64,000 nt of DNA from Nocardia jejuensis NBRC 103114 (GCF_001613145.1 NZ_BDBU01000012.1:62001-126000); one strand, 5' to 3'. Positions 50,744 to 60,414 are shown, counted from the first letter of the stretch. Program-made: numbers and translations. Notes: a model not told the origin generated them from the sequence alone.

Positions 50744-53374
50744 TCAGAGCAATCCGCTGCGGCGGGCCGCGGCCATCACCTTCACGCGCGAGTTGGTGCC
50801 GAGCTTGGCGTAGATGCCGCGTAGGTGGGTTTTGACCGTGTTGATCGAGACTCCCAGATCGTCGGCGATCTGCTGGGTGGTGTGCGCGGACGGGAGGTGC
50901 CGCAGCACCTTGAGCTCGGTATCGGTCAGGGTGGGATGGCGAGAAAGCCTGCGCACCAATGGATGTCGGCGCACCGACGCCGCGAAGGCGTTCTGCTGAC
51001 CGAAGCCGCCGGCGAACGTGTCCAGTAGCGACAGCGCGCCGGGAACATCCAGGAACGGCCGCACGATCTGTTCGGGGGCCGCACAGCGCAGCGCGTTCTG
51101 CACTCCCTGACGCGCCGAAGCCGTCCCGCCCAGTTCCTGATGGGCGTGAGCGTGCAACAGCCACCCGGTGACCGCGTGGACGGGATGCACCGACGCCGAG
51201 GCGACGAGAAGAGGTTGAACGAGTTCGAGGACCACGCGAGATCTGTTGGCCGCGCCGGCGAGCGCCGCCTGGGCCAGTGCGATCTCGGGTGATTCGCCCA
51301 GTACAGCCCTAGCTTGATCTACCAGCAGTTGCGCCTCGTAGGTCTCGCGCACGCACAGCAGACGCCACACCACCAAAGGGATCAATCCACCGCTCATCGC
51401 GGTCGGATGTGTGTCGAGCATGTGGGAGTAGCCATGGCGCAGTCGTTCGGCATCGCCACCCTGGTCCTCGGTGGTGTCCGAGCTGGTGAGGATCGCGATC
51501 AGATACGGGAGCCATCCCCCTGCCGGCCCTGTCGATGCATCGAACAGTCTCGTGGCGGCTCGAGTACCAACTGGGCCGGTGTCGTAGTGCTCGGCCTGCA
51601 AATAAGCACCCAGCCCGGCCATGGCCGTGGCATGCGCGGCTTCGGAGGTCTCGCTCAGATCGTGCTCATGCGCGAATTCCAGCGCGGCACCGGCACGTTG
51701 ACGCATGGTGGTGAGCGCGCCGGCCAGACCGGCGCTCATAGCCAGGCGGGTCAGGGCCCGCAGTCTCAGTCGAGGATGTGCGCGCATATCGGCCGCGGCC
51801 ATGGCCGCGCGCAGTCGGCGGTCGGCCTCCGGGAGGTCACCGCGCGCAAGCTGAACGGTGGCCGATTCGACAGCGAGGTAGCAGTCCAGGTCCGGCTGAC
51901 CTGTGGCCGCCGGTCCTTCGACACCATCGGCATCGGTGAGCGTGCCGGTGGCGATGGCCAGTTCGATGTCGACGGCACGGCGCAGCGCGGTGACGGTGTG
52001 GGCATCGACAAGTGAAATTGATTGTGCACGAACCTTTTTCAGTGTGTCGTGGTAGGCACGGGCCGCGGACAGGTCGGTTCGGTTCAACGCGTCCACCACG
52101 TGGAGCAGTTGCACGAACGGGTCGGTGAGCAGTGTCGAGTCCAGCGCGGCCAATCCGTCGAACACAAGGGCCCCCTGCCCGTCGACGGTCAAGGCCAAGG
52201 CGTGCTCGCGCAGGAAGTCCCGCAGGGGTGCGCGGTGCGGCACGGCCAACAGGTGCGGCAGGGCGCGCGCGGGTTCGTCGATCGAGCGAAGATACAGCGC
52301 GGTGCGCAGGTGGAGTTCTTCTGCCGTGTCCGCGCCCAAGCGGTTGAGTTCGGCGCGGAAATAGGCGCGCAGCATCGGGTGGGACGCGTACCAGACTCTG
52401 CCGTCGCGCAGCACGGTGGTGAGTGGATAGTTCAGCCGCGTGAGCTCGTGCATCCACTGTGCGGTGCCGCCGCCGATCAGGTCGTCGGCGAGGTTTTCGG
52501 TGAATTCGACCGGGACGCTGGTGTAGGTGAGGAACAGTCGCAGCCCCGGGGAGAGGGTGTTGATGAGCTCGCCGGCCAGCAGGTCCGACATCGAGGTCGG
52601 CAGTGCCGCCAGTGCGGCCAGCGCAGCGGCGGGTTGCTCCTCGCGCGCCGCGAGGTACATCGCCGCGATCCGTACCAGCGCCGTCCAGCCGCGGGTCAGG
52701 TCCATCAGCAGCGCGATGTCGGATTCGTCGAGTGCGCAGCCGTGTTCGCGGCAGATCTGCTCGGTTTCCGCCGGGGAGAACGCCAGGTCTCCGGCGTTCC
52801 AGCGGCGCAGTTGAGAGCTGAGTTCGAGCAGATGCCAGCGGATCGGTGGCTCGAATCTGGCAGCGATGATCGTTGTCACACAGGCGGGGGCGTGCAGGAG
52901 GAAGTGTTCGAGTCCCGCCAGGGTTACCGGGTCGGTGGCAAGGTGCGCGTCGTCGATGATCAGAAGGGTCGGCTGAGCGCGCTCGGTCAGTAGGTCGGCG
53001 AGATCCGCGGCCTCGCCCAGCGGTGTGGTCAGCGGCCCGCGAGCGGAATCGGATAAACCCCATATCGTGCGCAGGCGTTGCCACAACGTCCCGGCCGGTT
53101 GCTGACCTTCGGTCAGAGTCAGCCAGGCCACGCCGCCGGGAAACGCGTTCGAGGGGTGACGCGCGGCCCACTGGGTCAGTAGCACCGTCTTTCCAGTTCC
53201 GACAGGTGAGCAAATCAGCAGCACATTCTCACAGGATTCGAATACCGCGTCATCGAGCGATGCCGAATGGCCCACGCGCGGCAGGGGTGAAAATGCCAGC
53301 GTTGGGATTCCGTCACGAGCCGAGGTGGGTCGATCCCGCTGTCCCGCTGGGCCGAGGCCGTACGACACTGTCAT
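50744..53374 (-). CDS. Large ATP-binding LuxR-family regulator (LAL/MalT type)
   Basis: 876 aa from ATG 53374, with AGGAG six bases upstream. An N-terminal STAND-type NTPase has Walker A SPVGTGKTVLL (about 57-67) and Walker B LLIIDDAHLA (about 133-142). A central helical, TPR-like region spans about 330-790. The C-terminal LuxR helix-turn-helix is LTDTELKVLRHLPS...TTQQIADDLGVSINTVKTHLRGIYAKLG. Such proteins are ligand-triggered activators. Regulon box 2, the most symmetrical copy, lies 102 bp upstream of the start. With the same box at neighbouring units, this protein is the best candidate to bind it, though that is unproven. Confidence 0.94.
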   Translation of the reverse strand: MTVSYGLGPAGQRDRPTSARDGIPTLAFSPLPRVGHSASLDDAVFESCENVLLICSPVGTGKTVLLTQWAARHPSNAFPGGVAWLTLTEGQQPAGTLWQRLRTIWGLSDSARGPLTTPLGEAADLADLLTERAQPTLLIIDDAHLATDPVTLAGLEHFLLHAPACVTTIIAARFEPPIRWHLLELSSQLRRWNAGDLAFSPAETEQICREHGCALDESDIALLMDLTRGWTALVRIAAMYLAAREEQPAAALAALAALPTSMSDLLAGELINTLSPGLRLFLTYTSVPVEFTENLADDLIGGGTAQWMHELTRLNYPLTTVLRDGRVWYASHPMLRAYFRAELNRLGADTAEELHLRTALYLRSIDEPARALPHLLAVPHRAPLRDFLREHALALTVDGQGALVFDGLAALDSTLLTDPFVQLLHVVDALNRTDLSAARAYHDTLKKVRAQSISLVDAHTVTALRRAVDIELAIATGTLTDADGVEGPAATGQPDLDCYLAVESATVQLARGDLPEADRRLRAAMAAADMRAHPRLRLRALTRLAMSAGLAGALTTMRQRAGAALEFAHEHDLSETSEAAHATAMAGLGAYLQAEHYDTGPVGTRAATRLFDASTGPAGGWLPYLIAILTSSDTTEDQGGDAERLRHGYSHMLDTHPTAMSGGLIPLVVWRLLCVRETYEAQLLVDQARAVLGESPEIALAQAALAGAANRSRVVLELVQPLLVASASVHPVHAVTGWLLHAHAHQELGGTASARQGVQNALRCAAPEQIVRPFLDVPGALSLLDTFAGGFGQQNAFAASVRRHPLVRRLSRHPTLTDTELKVLRHLPSAHTTQQIADDLGVSINTVKTHLRGIYAKLGTNSRVKVMAAARRSGLL

Positions 53375-53476
53375 GATGGCTCCTGCGACGGTCCGACGTT
53401 GTCTAGCACTCCGACATGGGACGTTATCGGAATGATTCACACATAACGGGCAGCAGGATGGAGTGTGTCCAAAACT

Positions 53477-53493
53477 TCACCCGAAACGGGTGA
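53477..53493. promoter_or_regulatory. Regulon box 2, perfect palindrome
   Basis: TCACCCGAAACGGGTGA; the symmetry extends to 19 bp (53476-53494, 8-bp arms around AAA). It lies between the divergent regulator gene and the AI-2E transporter gene and could control both. Confidence 0.85.
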
Positions 53494-53653
53494 AGGCCCT
53501 TTCCGATTCCCCGCTCTAGTCTCGAATGGTCGAGCAGTGCGGTTTCCAAGTTCCGTCCAGAAATTGCGCGCTCGCCGACACCTCATCATTCCCGATTAGA
53601 CATTCGTGACCATGGAGAATTCTCAGCAATTCAGTGACGGGAGGTGGTGCACG

Positions 53654-54787
53654 GTGTCGGACACCCACGAGGCCGGACCCCTCGATCCGCGCGTGTCCTG
53701 GTCGATCCCCCGGGGGCTGATAGTCCTGCTGGCGTCCGCGAGCGCGGTGGTCTCGATCGCCGGGATCAAAGTGTTCGCGGCGATAGTCGGGCCGGTGTTC
53801 CTGGCACTCATGCTCACCGTCGCGGTGCAACCGATCCAGTCCTGGACGCGCCGACGCGGCTGGCCGAGCTGGCTCGGGATGGCAATGGCATTGCTCGCCG
53901 CGTACGCGATCGTGGTGGGACTGCTGGCGGTACTGGTGGTGTCCGCAGCCCAACTGGCCACCGAATTGCCCGAGTACTCCACGCGTTTCGACGATCTTCT
54001 CGATGGACTCCGCTCCACGCTCTCGGGGTGGGGAGTGGGTAAGGATCAGATCCACGACATGCTCAGCGGCGTCGATTTCCACCAGCTGCTCAGCCTGCTC
54101 GAGACGGCATTGAGCAGCATGGCCGGTGTGCTCTCGAATCTGGCGTTCGTGCTGGCACTGCTGCTGTTCATGGTGTTCGACGGCATGTCGATCGGCCGGC
54201 GGATCACCATCGTCGACCGGGTGCGCCCGGACATCGCCTATGCCCTGGGCTCTTTCGCCTCCGGCACACGCCGGTACCTGCTGGTGTCCACGGTGTTCGG
54301 ATTGATCGTCGCGGTGCTGGACGGGCTGGCGCTGTGGTGGCTGGGCGTGCCGCTACCCCTGCTGTGGGCGGTGCTGTCGTTCATCACCAACTTCATTCCG
54401 AACATCGGTTTCGTCGTGGGCGTGGTGCCGCCGGCGCTGCTGGCATTGCTCGAAGGCGGTCCGCGGCTGATGATCTGGGTGATCCTGGTGTACTGCGTGA
54501 TCAACTTCGTCATCCAGTCGGTGATTCAACCCAAATACGTCGGAGACGCGGTCGGGCTCAGCATCACCGTCACGTTCCTGTCGCTGATCTTCTGGACGTG
54601 GGTGCTCGGGGCGCTCGGGGCGCTCCTGGCGATTCCGCTGACACTGCTGGTTCGGGCTCTGCTGCTCGATATCGACCCGTCCACACGCTGGGTGAGTGCG
54701 TTGATCAGCAGCACACCGGACCCGATTCGCGTGCATGATGCGCCGGTGCCGCGTCCTTCACCCGAATCAGGTGATCCTTCGACCTGA
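53654..54787 (+). CDS. AI-2E family transporter (PerM-like membrane protein)
   Basis: 377 aa from GTG 53654, with GGGAGG about eight bases upstream. About eight membrane spans include the family signature LLWAVLSFITNFIPNIGFVVGVVPPALLAL, then IQPKYVGDAVGLSITVTFLSLIFW and the final IPLTLLVRALL. The name is historical, and many members transport other solutes or ions. The gene is divergent from the LuxR-type regulator and followed by a SHOCT protein gene 67 bp downstream. Confidence 0.93.
   Translation: MSDTHEAGPLDPRVSWSIPRGLIVLLASASAVVSIAGIKVFAAIVGPVFLALMLTVAVQPIQSWTRRRGWPSWLGMAMALLAAYAIVVGLLAVLVVSAAQLATELPEYSTRFDDLLDGLRSTLSGWGVGKDQIHDMLSGVDFHQLLSLLETALSSMAGVLSNLAFVLALLLFMVFDGMSIGRRITIVDRVRPDIAYALGSFASGTRRYLLVSTVFGLIVAVLDGLALWWLGVPLPLLWAVLSFITNFIPNIGFVVGVVPPALLALLEGGPRLMIWVILVYCVINFVIQSVIQPKYVGDAVGLSITVTFLSLIFWTWVLGALGALLAIPLTLLVRALLLDIDPSTRWVSALISSTPDPIRVHDAPVPRPSPESGDPST
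54758..54774. promoter_or_regulatory. Regulon box 3 (TCACCCGAATCAGGTGA)
   Basis: It lies within the last codons of the AI-2E transporter gene and 80 bp upstream of the SHOCT gene start, so that gene may have its own regulated promoter. Confidence 0.75.
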
Positions 54788-54854
54788 CATCGAGACCTAC
54801 CGTCGGTCAAGTCGCCGCATCGGGCGATTCCGTCGACGTAAATCGAGGTGCACC

Positions 54855-55229
54855 ATGTCATTCTGGGAAGCAATCTGGCTCATCGTGGTGAGCTTCGCGT
54901 TCATCGCCTACCTGATGATGCTGTTCTACATCATCGGTGACCTGTTCCGTGACCGCGGCACCTCCGGCTGGGTGAAGGCGGTGTGGGTCGTCTTCCTGAT
55001 CTTCCTGCCGGTACTCACGTCCCTGGTGTACCTGATCACGCGCGGCGCCGGCATGCAGGAGCGCTCGGCGAAAGAGGTGAAACAGGTGCAGGCCGCCCAG
55101 GCCGAATACATTCGCGACACCGCGGGAACCAGCCCGGCGGCCCAGATCTCCGACGCCAAGCGACTACTGGCCGAGGGCACGATCACCCAGCAGGAATTCG
55201 ATCACCTGAAGGCAAAAGCACTGGCGTGA
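54855..55229 (+). CDS. PLDc_N/SHOCT domain membrane protein
   Basis: 124 aa from ATG 54855, with GAGGTG upstream. Two N-terminal membrane helices (about 5-27 and 38-60), with FYIIGDLFRDRGTSGWVKAVWVVFLIFLPVLTSLVYLI between and within them, match the phospholipase D nuclease N-terminal-like domain. A short C-terminal SHOCT motif follows (ISDAKRLLAEGTITQQEFDHLKAKALA). Such proteins are common in stress regulons; their function is unknown. Confidence 0.92.
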   Translation: MSFWEAIWLIVVSFAFIAYLMMLFYIIGDLFRDRGTSGWVKAVWVVFLIFLPVLTSLVYLITRGAGMQERSAKEVKQVQAAQAEYIRDTAGTSPAAQISDAKRLLAEGTITQQEFDHLKAKALA

Positions 55230-55245
55230 ACACCATCGTGTGAAC

Positions 55246-55288
55246 CACTGCGAAAGGGCCCGCCATCCAGGCGGGCCCTTTCGCAGTG
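55246..55288. terminator. Bidirectional hairpin terminator
   Basis: A perfect 19-bp stem (55246-55264 with 55270-55288) closes on the loop ATCCA. The stem contains GCGAAAGGGCCCGCC and its complement, so runs of A and T flank the GC core. It lies between the convergent SHOCT and alkylsulfatase genes. Confidence 0.9.
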
Positions 55289-55292
55289 CCGG

Positions 55293-57188
55293 TCAGGGAG
55301 TGACGATCGGGAACGTCGGTTCGAAATCGTCGAGAATCGCAGCCAGTTCCCGCAGCGCTGCCGCGTCGCCATCCAGGCTGATCGCCTTCTCGGACGAGAG
55401 TTTCTCTGCCGCGGCGGGTTTCAGCAGCGCACCGATCATGGCCGGCTTGGGGCCGGTGATGGTGAGCCGCGCATCACCCGCCCGCCCGCGCCGGGCGTTG
55501 AGAACCCCTCGCCTGATCCACAGCGTCCACTGTTCGCCGATATCGGTGAAGTCCAGATCGATCGTGATATCGGCATCGGCGGCCCGGTCACCGATGATCT
55601 GGACCGCGAGGAAGTCGAGCAGAATGTCCACGGGCATGGCGAGAATGGTGTCCCCGCTGGCGGTCACGTAGGGCGGCGGCTGCACGCCCAGACGCAATTC
55701 CTTTGCCGCGCTGAGGAATATGCCGCGCCACTGCGGGCCCTCCGCCTGGTAGCCCATCTGCTCGTAGGCATCGGCCTGCAATTCTCGCGCAGCGGTGTTG
55801 TCGGGATCGGCGAAGACGAGTTTGTGCAGAATCTCCGTCGCCCACCGGTAGTCACCGGCCTCGAAAGCCCGTTTGCCCTCGGCGAGAATGGCATCGGCGC
55901 CGGCGAATTCGACGAACCGCTGCGCGGACTCGACGGGAGGATGCGGGTGCAGTGAGACCGGATCTCCGTCCCACATGCCCAGTTCCTTGGTGTACACCGC
56001 GCGGACATCGTGATGCAGCGTGCCGTGGTAGCCGCGGTTGGCCCAGTTTCGGCGCAACTCCTCGGGCAGTTCGATGACCTCGGCCGCCTCCAGTGGGGTC
56101 AGCCCCTTGTTCGCCAATCGCAGTGACTGATCGTGAATGTATTTGTAAGCGTCGCGCTGTGATTCGAGGAACCCGGTCACCTGCTCGTTGCCCCAGACCG
56201 GCCAGGTGTGTGGGCCGTAGTGAACCTGCGCCGCATCACCCCAGCGTTCGAGGGTTTCATCGAGATAGCGGGCGAAGTTGCGGGCGTCACGGGTGCGCGC
56301 GCCGCGCAGCGTCTGGATGTTGTGCAGCGAGTGATTGGCGTTCTCCGCACAGGTCAGTGCACCCAGCTGCGGAATCCAGATGTGCATTTCCTCCGGCGCC
56401 TCGGTGTCAGGGGCGTAGAGAAACTCGAATTCGATACCCGCGATCTCACGTTTGACACCGGTCTCGGTGATCAGATCGGTCGGTGAGATATAGGAGATGG
56501 TCGGCCCGGCGGTGCTGACGATGCCGATGCCGCAGGTGATGTGCCCGTGGGCGTTCAGGTCCAGCAGCCCGCCGAAGGCGTAGAAACTGCGCCGGGCCAT
56601 CGCATTACCGGCAATGACGTTCTCGCCCAGGGCGTATTTGTCGAATTGATGGCCGGGGGCGATGATCGGCACCTTCCCGGAGGCGACATCCGCCGGGTCC
56701 ACCACGCCCTTCACTCCCCCGTAGTGATCGATGTGGGTGTGGGTGTAGATCACGGCGGCGACGGGTTTGTCGCTCACGTGTTCTCGGATCAGATCCATGC
56801 CTTGGCGCGCGGATTCCACTCCGGCCATGCAGTCGATCACGATCAACCCGTCCTGGCCCTCGACCACGGTGAGATTGGCGATGTCGTTGTTGCGCACCTG
56901 GTACAGGTTGTCGGCGACCTTGTACAAACCACCCTGGTGAATGATCTGACTCTGGCGCCACAGGCTCGGATTGACCGAATCAGGCGCGGCGTCCTCATCG
57001 CGGATCCAGTCGAAATCGCTCGGATCGAACACCACCGCGCCGTCCTTGATCACGTTGCCCGGAAGCTCCGCGATCAACCCCTGACGCGAATCCACGAAGT
57101 CCTGGGTGTTCTGCAGGTCGTACTTCGCGGCTGCCTCACGGTTGATCTGCGCGGTATGGGGCGTCGCCGGTTTGGGCTGGTAGCACAT
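55293..57188 (-). CDS. Alkylsulfatase, metallo-beta-lactamase type (SdsA-like)
   Basis: 631 aa from ATG 57188, with GGAG five bases upstream; a much longer frame upstream has no support. The metallo-beta-lactamase zinc motif THTHIDH is at 149-155. An alkylsulfatase dimerisation helical region lies at about 400-500 and an SCP2-like C-terminal domain at about 510-630, the order found in SdsA1-type linear alkylsulfatases. These hydrolyse sulfate esters of primary alcohols. No signal peptide is seen, so it is probably cytosolic. Regulon box 4 lies 71 bp upstream. Confidence 0.94.
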   Translation of the reverse strand: MCYQPKPATPHTAQINREAAAKYDLQNTQDFVDSRQGLIAELPGNVIKDGAVVFDPSDFDWIRDEDAAPDSVNPSLWRQSQIIHQGGLYKVADNLYQVRNNDIANLTVVEGQDGLIVIDCMAGVESARQGMDLIREHVSDKPVAAVIYTHTHIDHYGGVKGVVDPADVASGKVPIIAPGHQFDKYALGENVIAGNAMARRSFYAFGGLLDLNAHGHITCGIGIVSTAGPTISYISPTDLITETGVKREIAGIEFEFLYAPDTEAPEEMHIWIPQLGALTCAENANHSLHNIQTLRGARTRDARNFARYLDETLERWGDAAQVHYGPHTWPVWGNEQVTGFLESQRDAYKYIHDQSLRLANKGLTPLEAAEVIELPEELRRNWANRGYHGTLHHDVRAVYTKELGMWDGDPVSLHPHPPVESAQRFVEFAGADAILAEGKRAFEAGDYRWATEILHKLVFADPDNTAARELQADAYEQMGYQAEGPQWRGIFLSAAKELRLGVQPPPYVTASGDTILAMPVDILLDFLAVQIIGDRAADADITIDLDFTDIGEQWTLWIRRGVLNARRGRAGDARLTITGPKPAMIGALLKPAAAEKLSSEKAISLDGDAAALRELAAILDDFEPTFPIVTP

Positions 57189-57259
57189 GCGGACTCCATT
57201 CGCGGGGGATGACGCGGTTCTCGATGTCCTCACGCTAATTCGCCGCGGGTGTGCCGAGC

Positions 57260-57276
57260 TCACCCGAAAAGGGTGA
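57260..57276. promoter_or_regulatory. Regulon box 4 (TCACCCGAAAAGGGTGA)
   Basis: A copy of the 17-bp palindrome, 71 bp upstream of the alkylsulfatase gene and just beyond the stop of the last gap gene. Confidence 0.8.
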
Positions 57277-57286
57277 AACACACTGC

Positions 57287-57943
57287 TCAGGCCAAGCTGG
57301 CCGCACCACGCACGGTGAACAGTGCCCCGAACCCGAACAGCACTGCCAGCGACAACGCGCGGCTGTGGCTCAGCATCCATGATTCGGCGCGATCGAGTCC
57401 GAGGCGGGCACGTTCGCCGAGCAAGACGAAGACTCCGACAGGGATCAGAAAGTCCAGTGAGGCGGCGACGAGCAGAAGCACGGTGGCCAGCAACGCCGCC
57501 CCTGGACCGACACCGGAGCTGGACACCGAACTCATCGCCGCCATCATGATGAACAGATTCGGGTTGATCACCCCGAGCGCGATCCCGATAACGAAAGCCT
57601 TTGGCGGACCCGCGGTGTCGAGCTCCTGCAGCAGTCGCGGACGCTTGGCGACCGCGGGCGGTTTGCGCAGCGCCATCCAGGACCCGATCGCAAGGAACAG
57701 CAGCCCGACCACCAACCCGGCGCCGTGGGAGACGTCCTTGGAGGTCGCGTCCGGGTCCGAGGCGCCACCGAGCAGCGCCGAGATCGCGATCATCGTGTAG
57801 ACGACGAGGAACCCGCCGCCGAACGCCACGGCATTGGGGATCGGCGCTCGGGAATGCAGCAGCAGGATGCATCCGATCACCGCACCCGGCGTGATCACCA
57901 ACCCCACCATCTCGGGAAGTAGTTGCAGCAGCAGCTCACCCAT
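57287..57943 (-). CDS. GAP family (GPL/sulfolipid-addressing-like) membrane protein
   Basis: 218 aa with six predicted helices and the family layout: LVITPGAVIGCILLLHS near the N-terminus, PKAFVIGIALGVINPNLFIMMAAMSSV in the middle, and FLIPVGVFVLLGERA. Mycobacterial relatives (Gap, Sap) are needed to bring glycopeptidolipids or sulfolipid to the surface. It is the last gene of an apparent gap-sulP-gap operon, starting 21 bp after the sulP stop. The cargo is unknown. Confidence 0.87.
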   Translation of the reverse strand: MGELLLQLLPEMVGLVITPGAVIGCILLLHSRAPIPNAVAFGGGFLVVYTMIAISALLGGASDPDATSKDVSHGAGLVVGLLFLAIGSWMALRKPPAVAKRPRLLQELDTAGPPKAFVIGIALGVINPNLFIMMAAMSSVSSSGVGPGAALLATVLLLVAASLDFLIPVGVFVLLGERARLGLDRAESWMLSHSRALSLAVLFGFGALFTVRGAASLA

Positions 57944-57964
57944 GCTCGTCTCCTCGTTCCGGCA

Positions 57965-59683
57965 TCACTTCGATCTCGAATTGCCTTCATCGCCAACGGA
58001 TTCGGCGCCCGGGGAAAGATCGGCGATCGCCGCCCTGATCGTCGGGTACACGACCGACGCCAGATCGCTGCCGTCGGCGGAGTCCAGTTCGTCGCCGAAC
58101 TGGCCGATCGAGCGGGCGATCCGGAAATCGATGCGGCGCAGGGAAAGACTGTCGCGCAGAGCCGTCAGCATCGCCGCGGCGGTGACGTCGATGGACGGTG
58201 AGGTCTCCGCGTCCAGTACCACGAGCCGGGTGAGGTCGGTGCACAACTGCTCGATGCGCTCGCGCACATAGTCGGCGTTGGCGAAGAACAGTCCCGATTC
58301 CACGCGCACCACCAGCAGTTCCGGTCGCAGTGGCAGATCCGGGTGACGTTCGGAGTCCAGCCACAGCGAGCCCTGTTCGGCCAGCTGCGCCACATGGGGT
58401 TGGGAGGCCCGGTAGACCAGCAGCAGCATGGAGATGCCGATGCCGATCAGCAATCCCGGCAACGTGTCGAACAGCAGCACACCGACCATCGCGGCGATGG
58501 CGGCGATGAAGTCCGCGCGCGCGGCCCGGCCGTAGATGCTGCCGAGGCGTTCGGTCCAGACCCGATACAGCTTGCGCAGCGCGGCGACGTCGACCAGTTC
58601 GATCACCGCCGCGATGACCACACCGGCCAGGGTGGCCTCGGGCAGTTTTTCGAAAAGTCCGGTCAGGAACAGCAGCGTCACCACGGTCAGCGCGGCCACC
58701 ACCAGACCACTCACTTGCGTTTTGGCGCCGGCGGAACCGTTGACAGCGGTCTTGGAGAGGCTGCCGTTGACGACCATGCCCGAGGCCAGACCCGAGCCGA
58801 GGTTGGCCGCGCCGAGCCCGAGTAGTTCCCGGTTGGCATCCACGGTGTAACCCGCTTTGGCCGCATAGGTTTTCGCCGCGCCCAGCCCCTCGGCGAATCC
58901 GATCAGAAGCACACCGACCGCAGGTCCGAGCAGATCGAGATAGTCGTGCAGGTTCAGCCCACCGGGCAACCCGACGGACGGTAACCCCGAGTCGATGTGC
59001 CCCACGATGTCGAGGCCGTGCTCGTCCATGTGCAGAGTGGCGACGGCGAGGATGCCCAGCAGGACCGCCAGCAGCGAGCCGGGAACCAAGGGCAGCCACC
59101 GGCGCAGTCCCAGCACCACCGCCAACGCGAGAGAGCCGACAAGCAGTGCACGCCAATTGGTGTCACCCAGATCGCTCAGCACACCCCATGTCTGCTGGAA
59201 GAAGTTTCCCTCGTGTTTCTCGATGCCGAGCAGCTTCGGGACCTGGCCGATGATGATCGTCAGGGCCAATCCGACGATGAACCCTTTGAGTACCGGTTCG
59301 GAGATGAACGCCGCCACGAAACCGAGGCGAATCAGCCCGGCCAGCAATCCGACCAGTCCCGTCGCGATGGCCAGCGCGGTGGTGAGGGCGATGTAGCGGC
59401 CGCCGTCGGCTCCCGCGAGCGGTGTGATGATCGCCGCCGACAGTGCGGCCGTCGCGGACATCGGCCCGACGATCAGATGCCGGGAACTGCCCGCCAGCGC
59501 GTACAACACCAGCGCCGGTAGCGCCGCGTACAGACCCACGACCGGTGGCACTCCGGCGATGGACGCGTAGGCCAGCGCCTCGGGCACCATCACCGCCCAC
59601 ACGGTCAGGCCCGCGATGACGTCCGGGCGCAACCACCGGGATCGGTACCCCTGCAGGGACTGGAACACCGGCCAGGTCGCCAT
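57965..59683 (-). CDS. SulP family anion transporter with STAS domain
   Basis: 572 aa. ATG 59683 is preferred to ATG 59689 because AGGAG directly abuts the latter and is six bases from the former. The transporter domain covers residues 10-410, with the SulP signature DVIAGLTVWAVMVPEALAYASIAGVPPVVGLYAALPA. The C-terminal STAS domain is at about 445-550. Family members carry sulfate, bicarbonate or dicarboxylates. It lies between two GAP-family genes in one direction, and an alkylsulfatase gene with the same regulatory box is downstream. Sulfate is therefore a plausible substrate. Confidence 0.95.
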   Translation of the reverse strand: MATWPVFQSLQGYRSRWLRPDVIAGLTVWAVMVPEALAYASIAGVPPVVGLYAALPALVLYALAGSSRHLIVGPMSATAALSAAIITPLAGADGGRYIALTTALAIATGLVGLLAGLIRLGFVAAFISEPVLKGFIVGLALTIIIGQVPKLLGIEKHEGNFFQQTWGVLSDLGDTNWRALLVGSLALAVVLGLRRWLPLVPGSLLAVLLGILAVATLHMDEHGLDIVGHIDSGLPSVGLPGGLNLHDYLDLLGPAVGVLLIGFAEGLGAAKTYAAKAGYTVDANRELLGLGAANLGSGLASGMVVNGSLSKTAVNGSAGAKTQVSGLVVAALTVVTLLFLTGLFEKLPEATLAGVVIAAVIELVDVAALRKLYRVWTERLGSIYGRAARADFIAAIAAMVGVLLFDTLPGLLIGIGISMLLLVYRASQPHVAQLAEQGSLWLDSERHPDLPLRPELLVVRVESGLFFANADYVRERIEQLCTDLTRLVVLDAETSPSIDVTAAAMLTALRDSLSLRRIDFRIARSIGQFGDELDSADGSDLASVVYPTIRAAIADLSPGAESVGDEGNSRSK

Positions 59684-59720
59684 GGTCATCTCCTGCCTTC
59701 TCGCCGGGCGCGCGGAGCCG

Positions 59721-60380
59721 TCACAGGCCACCTATCCCTTTGCCGATCACGGCCGCGCCCATCACCAGCAGCACGATCGCCATGACAGCATGGTTGTTGG
59801 CCTGCAACCACTTTCGAGTGGAGTCCAGGGTGGGGCGCAGCCGGTCCGCGGCCACCGCGTAGCCGACCACGACCACCAGCACGCTCGCGGCGGCCAGAAC
59901 CGTGAACACGAGCCCGGCGATCACCTTCGCACCGGCGCCGAGTCCGCTGGATCCGATCGTGACTCCCGCCGATACGCACAGCAGCAGATTCTTGGGGTTC
60001 ACCGCCGACAGCAACACGCCCAGCCCCAGGGCTTTGACCGTGCTGAGGTCGTCGATGGCGCGCATCCAGCCCGGCGGTTCGGTGTCCGCGCGCTGTCGCC
60101 ACTGCGCGGCGGCCAGCCCGAGCAACGCGACTCCCAGCACGACCTTGATCCAGGCCCCGGCGGTCGAGGTCTCACGTTCACCCGAATCGCCCAGCAGCCC
60201 GGACAACGCCACGACCGCCGCCGTCACGGCCGCGATACCGACCACCCAGCCCGTCGCGAATCCGGTTCCGGCACCGGAGGCATTGCGCGAGAGAATCATC
60301 AGAATGGCGGCCACGATCGGTATCGGGGAGATCGCCACACCCACCGCCAGCGGGAGTAGATCACCGAGAACACTGCCCAT
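59721..60380 (-). CDS. GAP family (GPL/sulfolipid-addressing-like) membrane protein
   Basis: 219 aa with six helices. The N-terminal LLPLAVGVAISPIPIVAAILMILS and the central VKALGLGVLLSAVNPKNLLLCVSAGVTI match the GAP/Sap family, including the NPKNLL signature. It is the first gene of the gap-sulP-gap unit, with a 37-bp gap to sulP. Regulon box 5 lies 34 bp upstream of ATG 60380. Confidence 0.89.
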   Translation of the reverse strand: MGSVLGDLLPLAVGVAISPIPIVAAILMILSRNASGAGTGFATGWVVGIAAVTAAVVALSGLLGDSGERETSTAGAWIKVVLGVALLGLAAAQWRQRADTEPPGWMRAIDDLSTVKALGLGVLLSAVNPKNLLLCVSAGVTIGSSGLGAGAKVIAGLVFTVLAAASVLVVVVGYAVAADRLRPTLDSTRKWLQANNHAVMAIVLLVMGAAVIGKGIGGL

Positions 60381-60414
60381 CGGGGCACCGTATGTCCGTT
60401 ATCGAATGCTCTGC

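Noticed and set aside
57189..57872. Long N-terminal extension of the alkylsulfatase frame
   Set aside because: The extension is antisense to the GAP-family gene, is Arg-rich, and crosses regulon box 4. ATG 57188 has a good ribosome binding site and gives the expected N-terminus.
60177..60193. A further regulon box (TCACCCGAATCGCCCAG)
   Set aside because: Only the left half matches. It lies inside the gap coding sequence and lacks the GGTGA arm.
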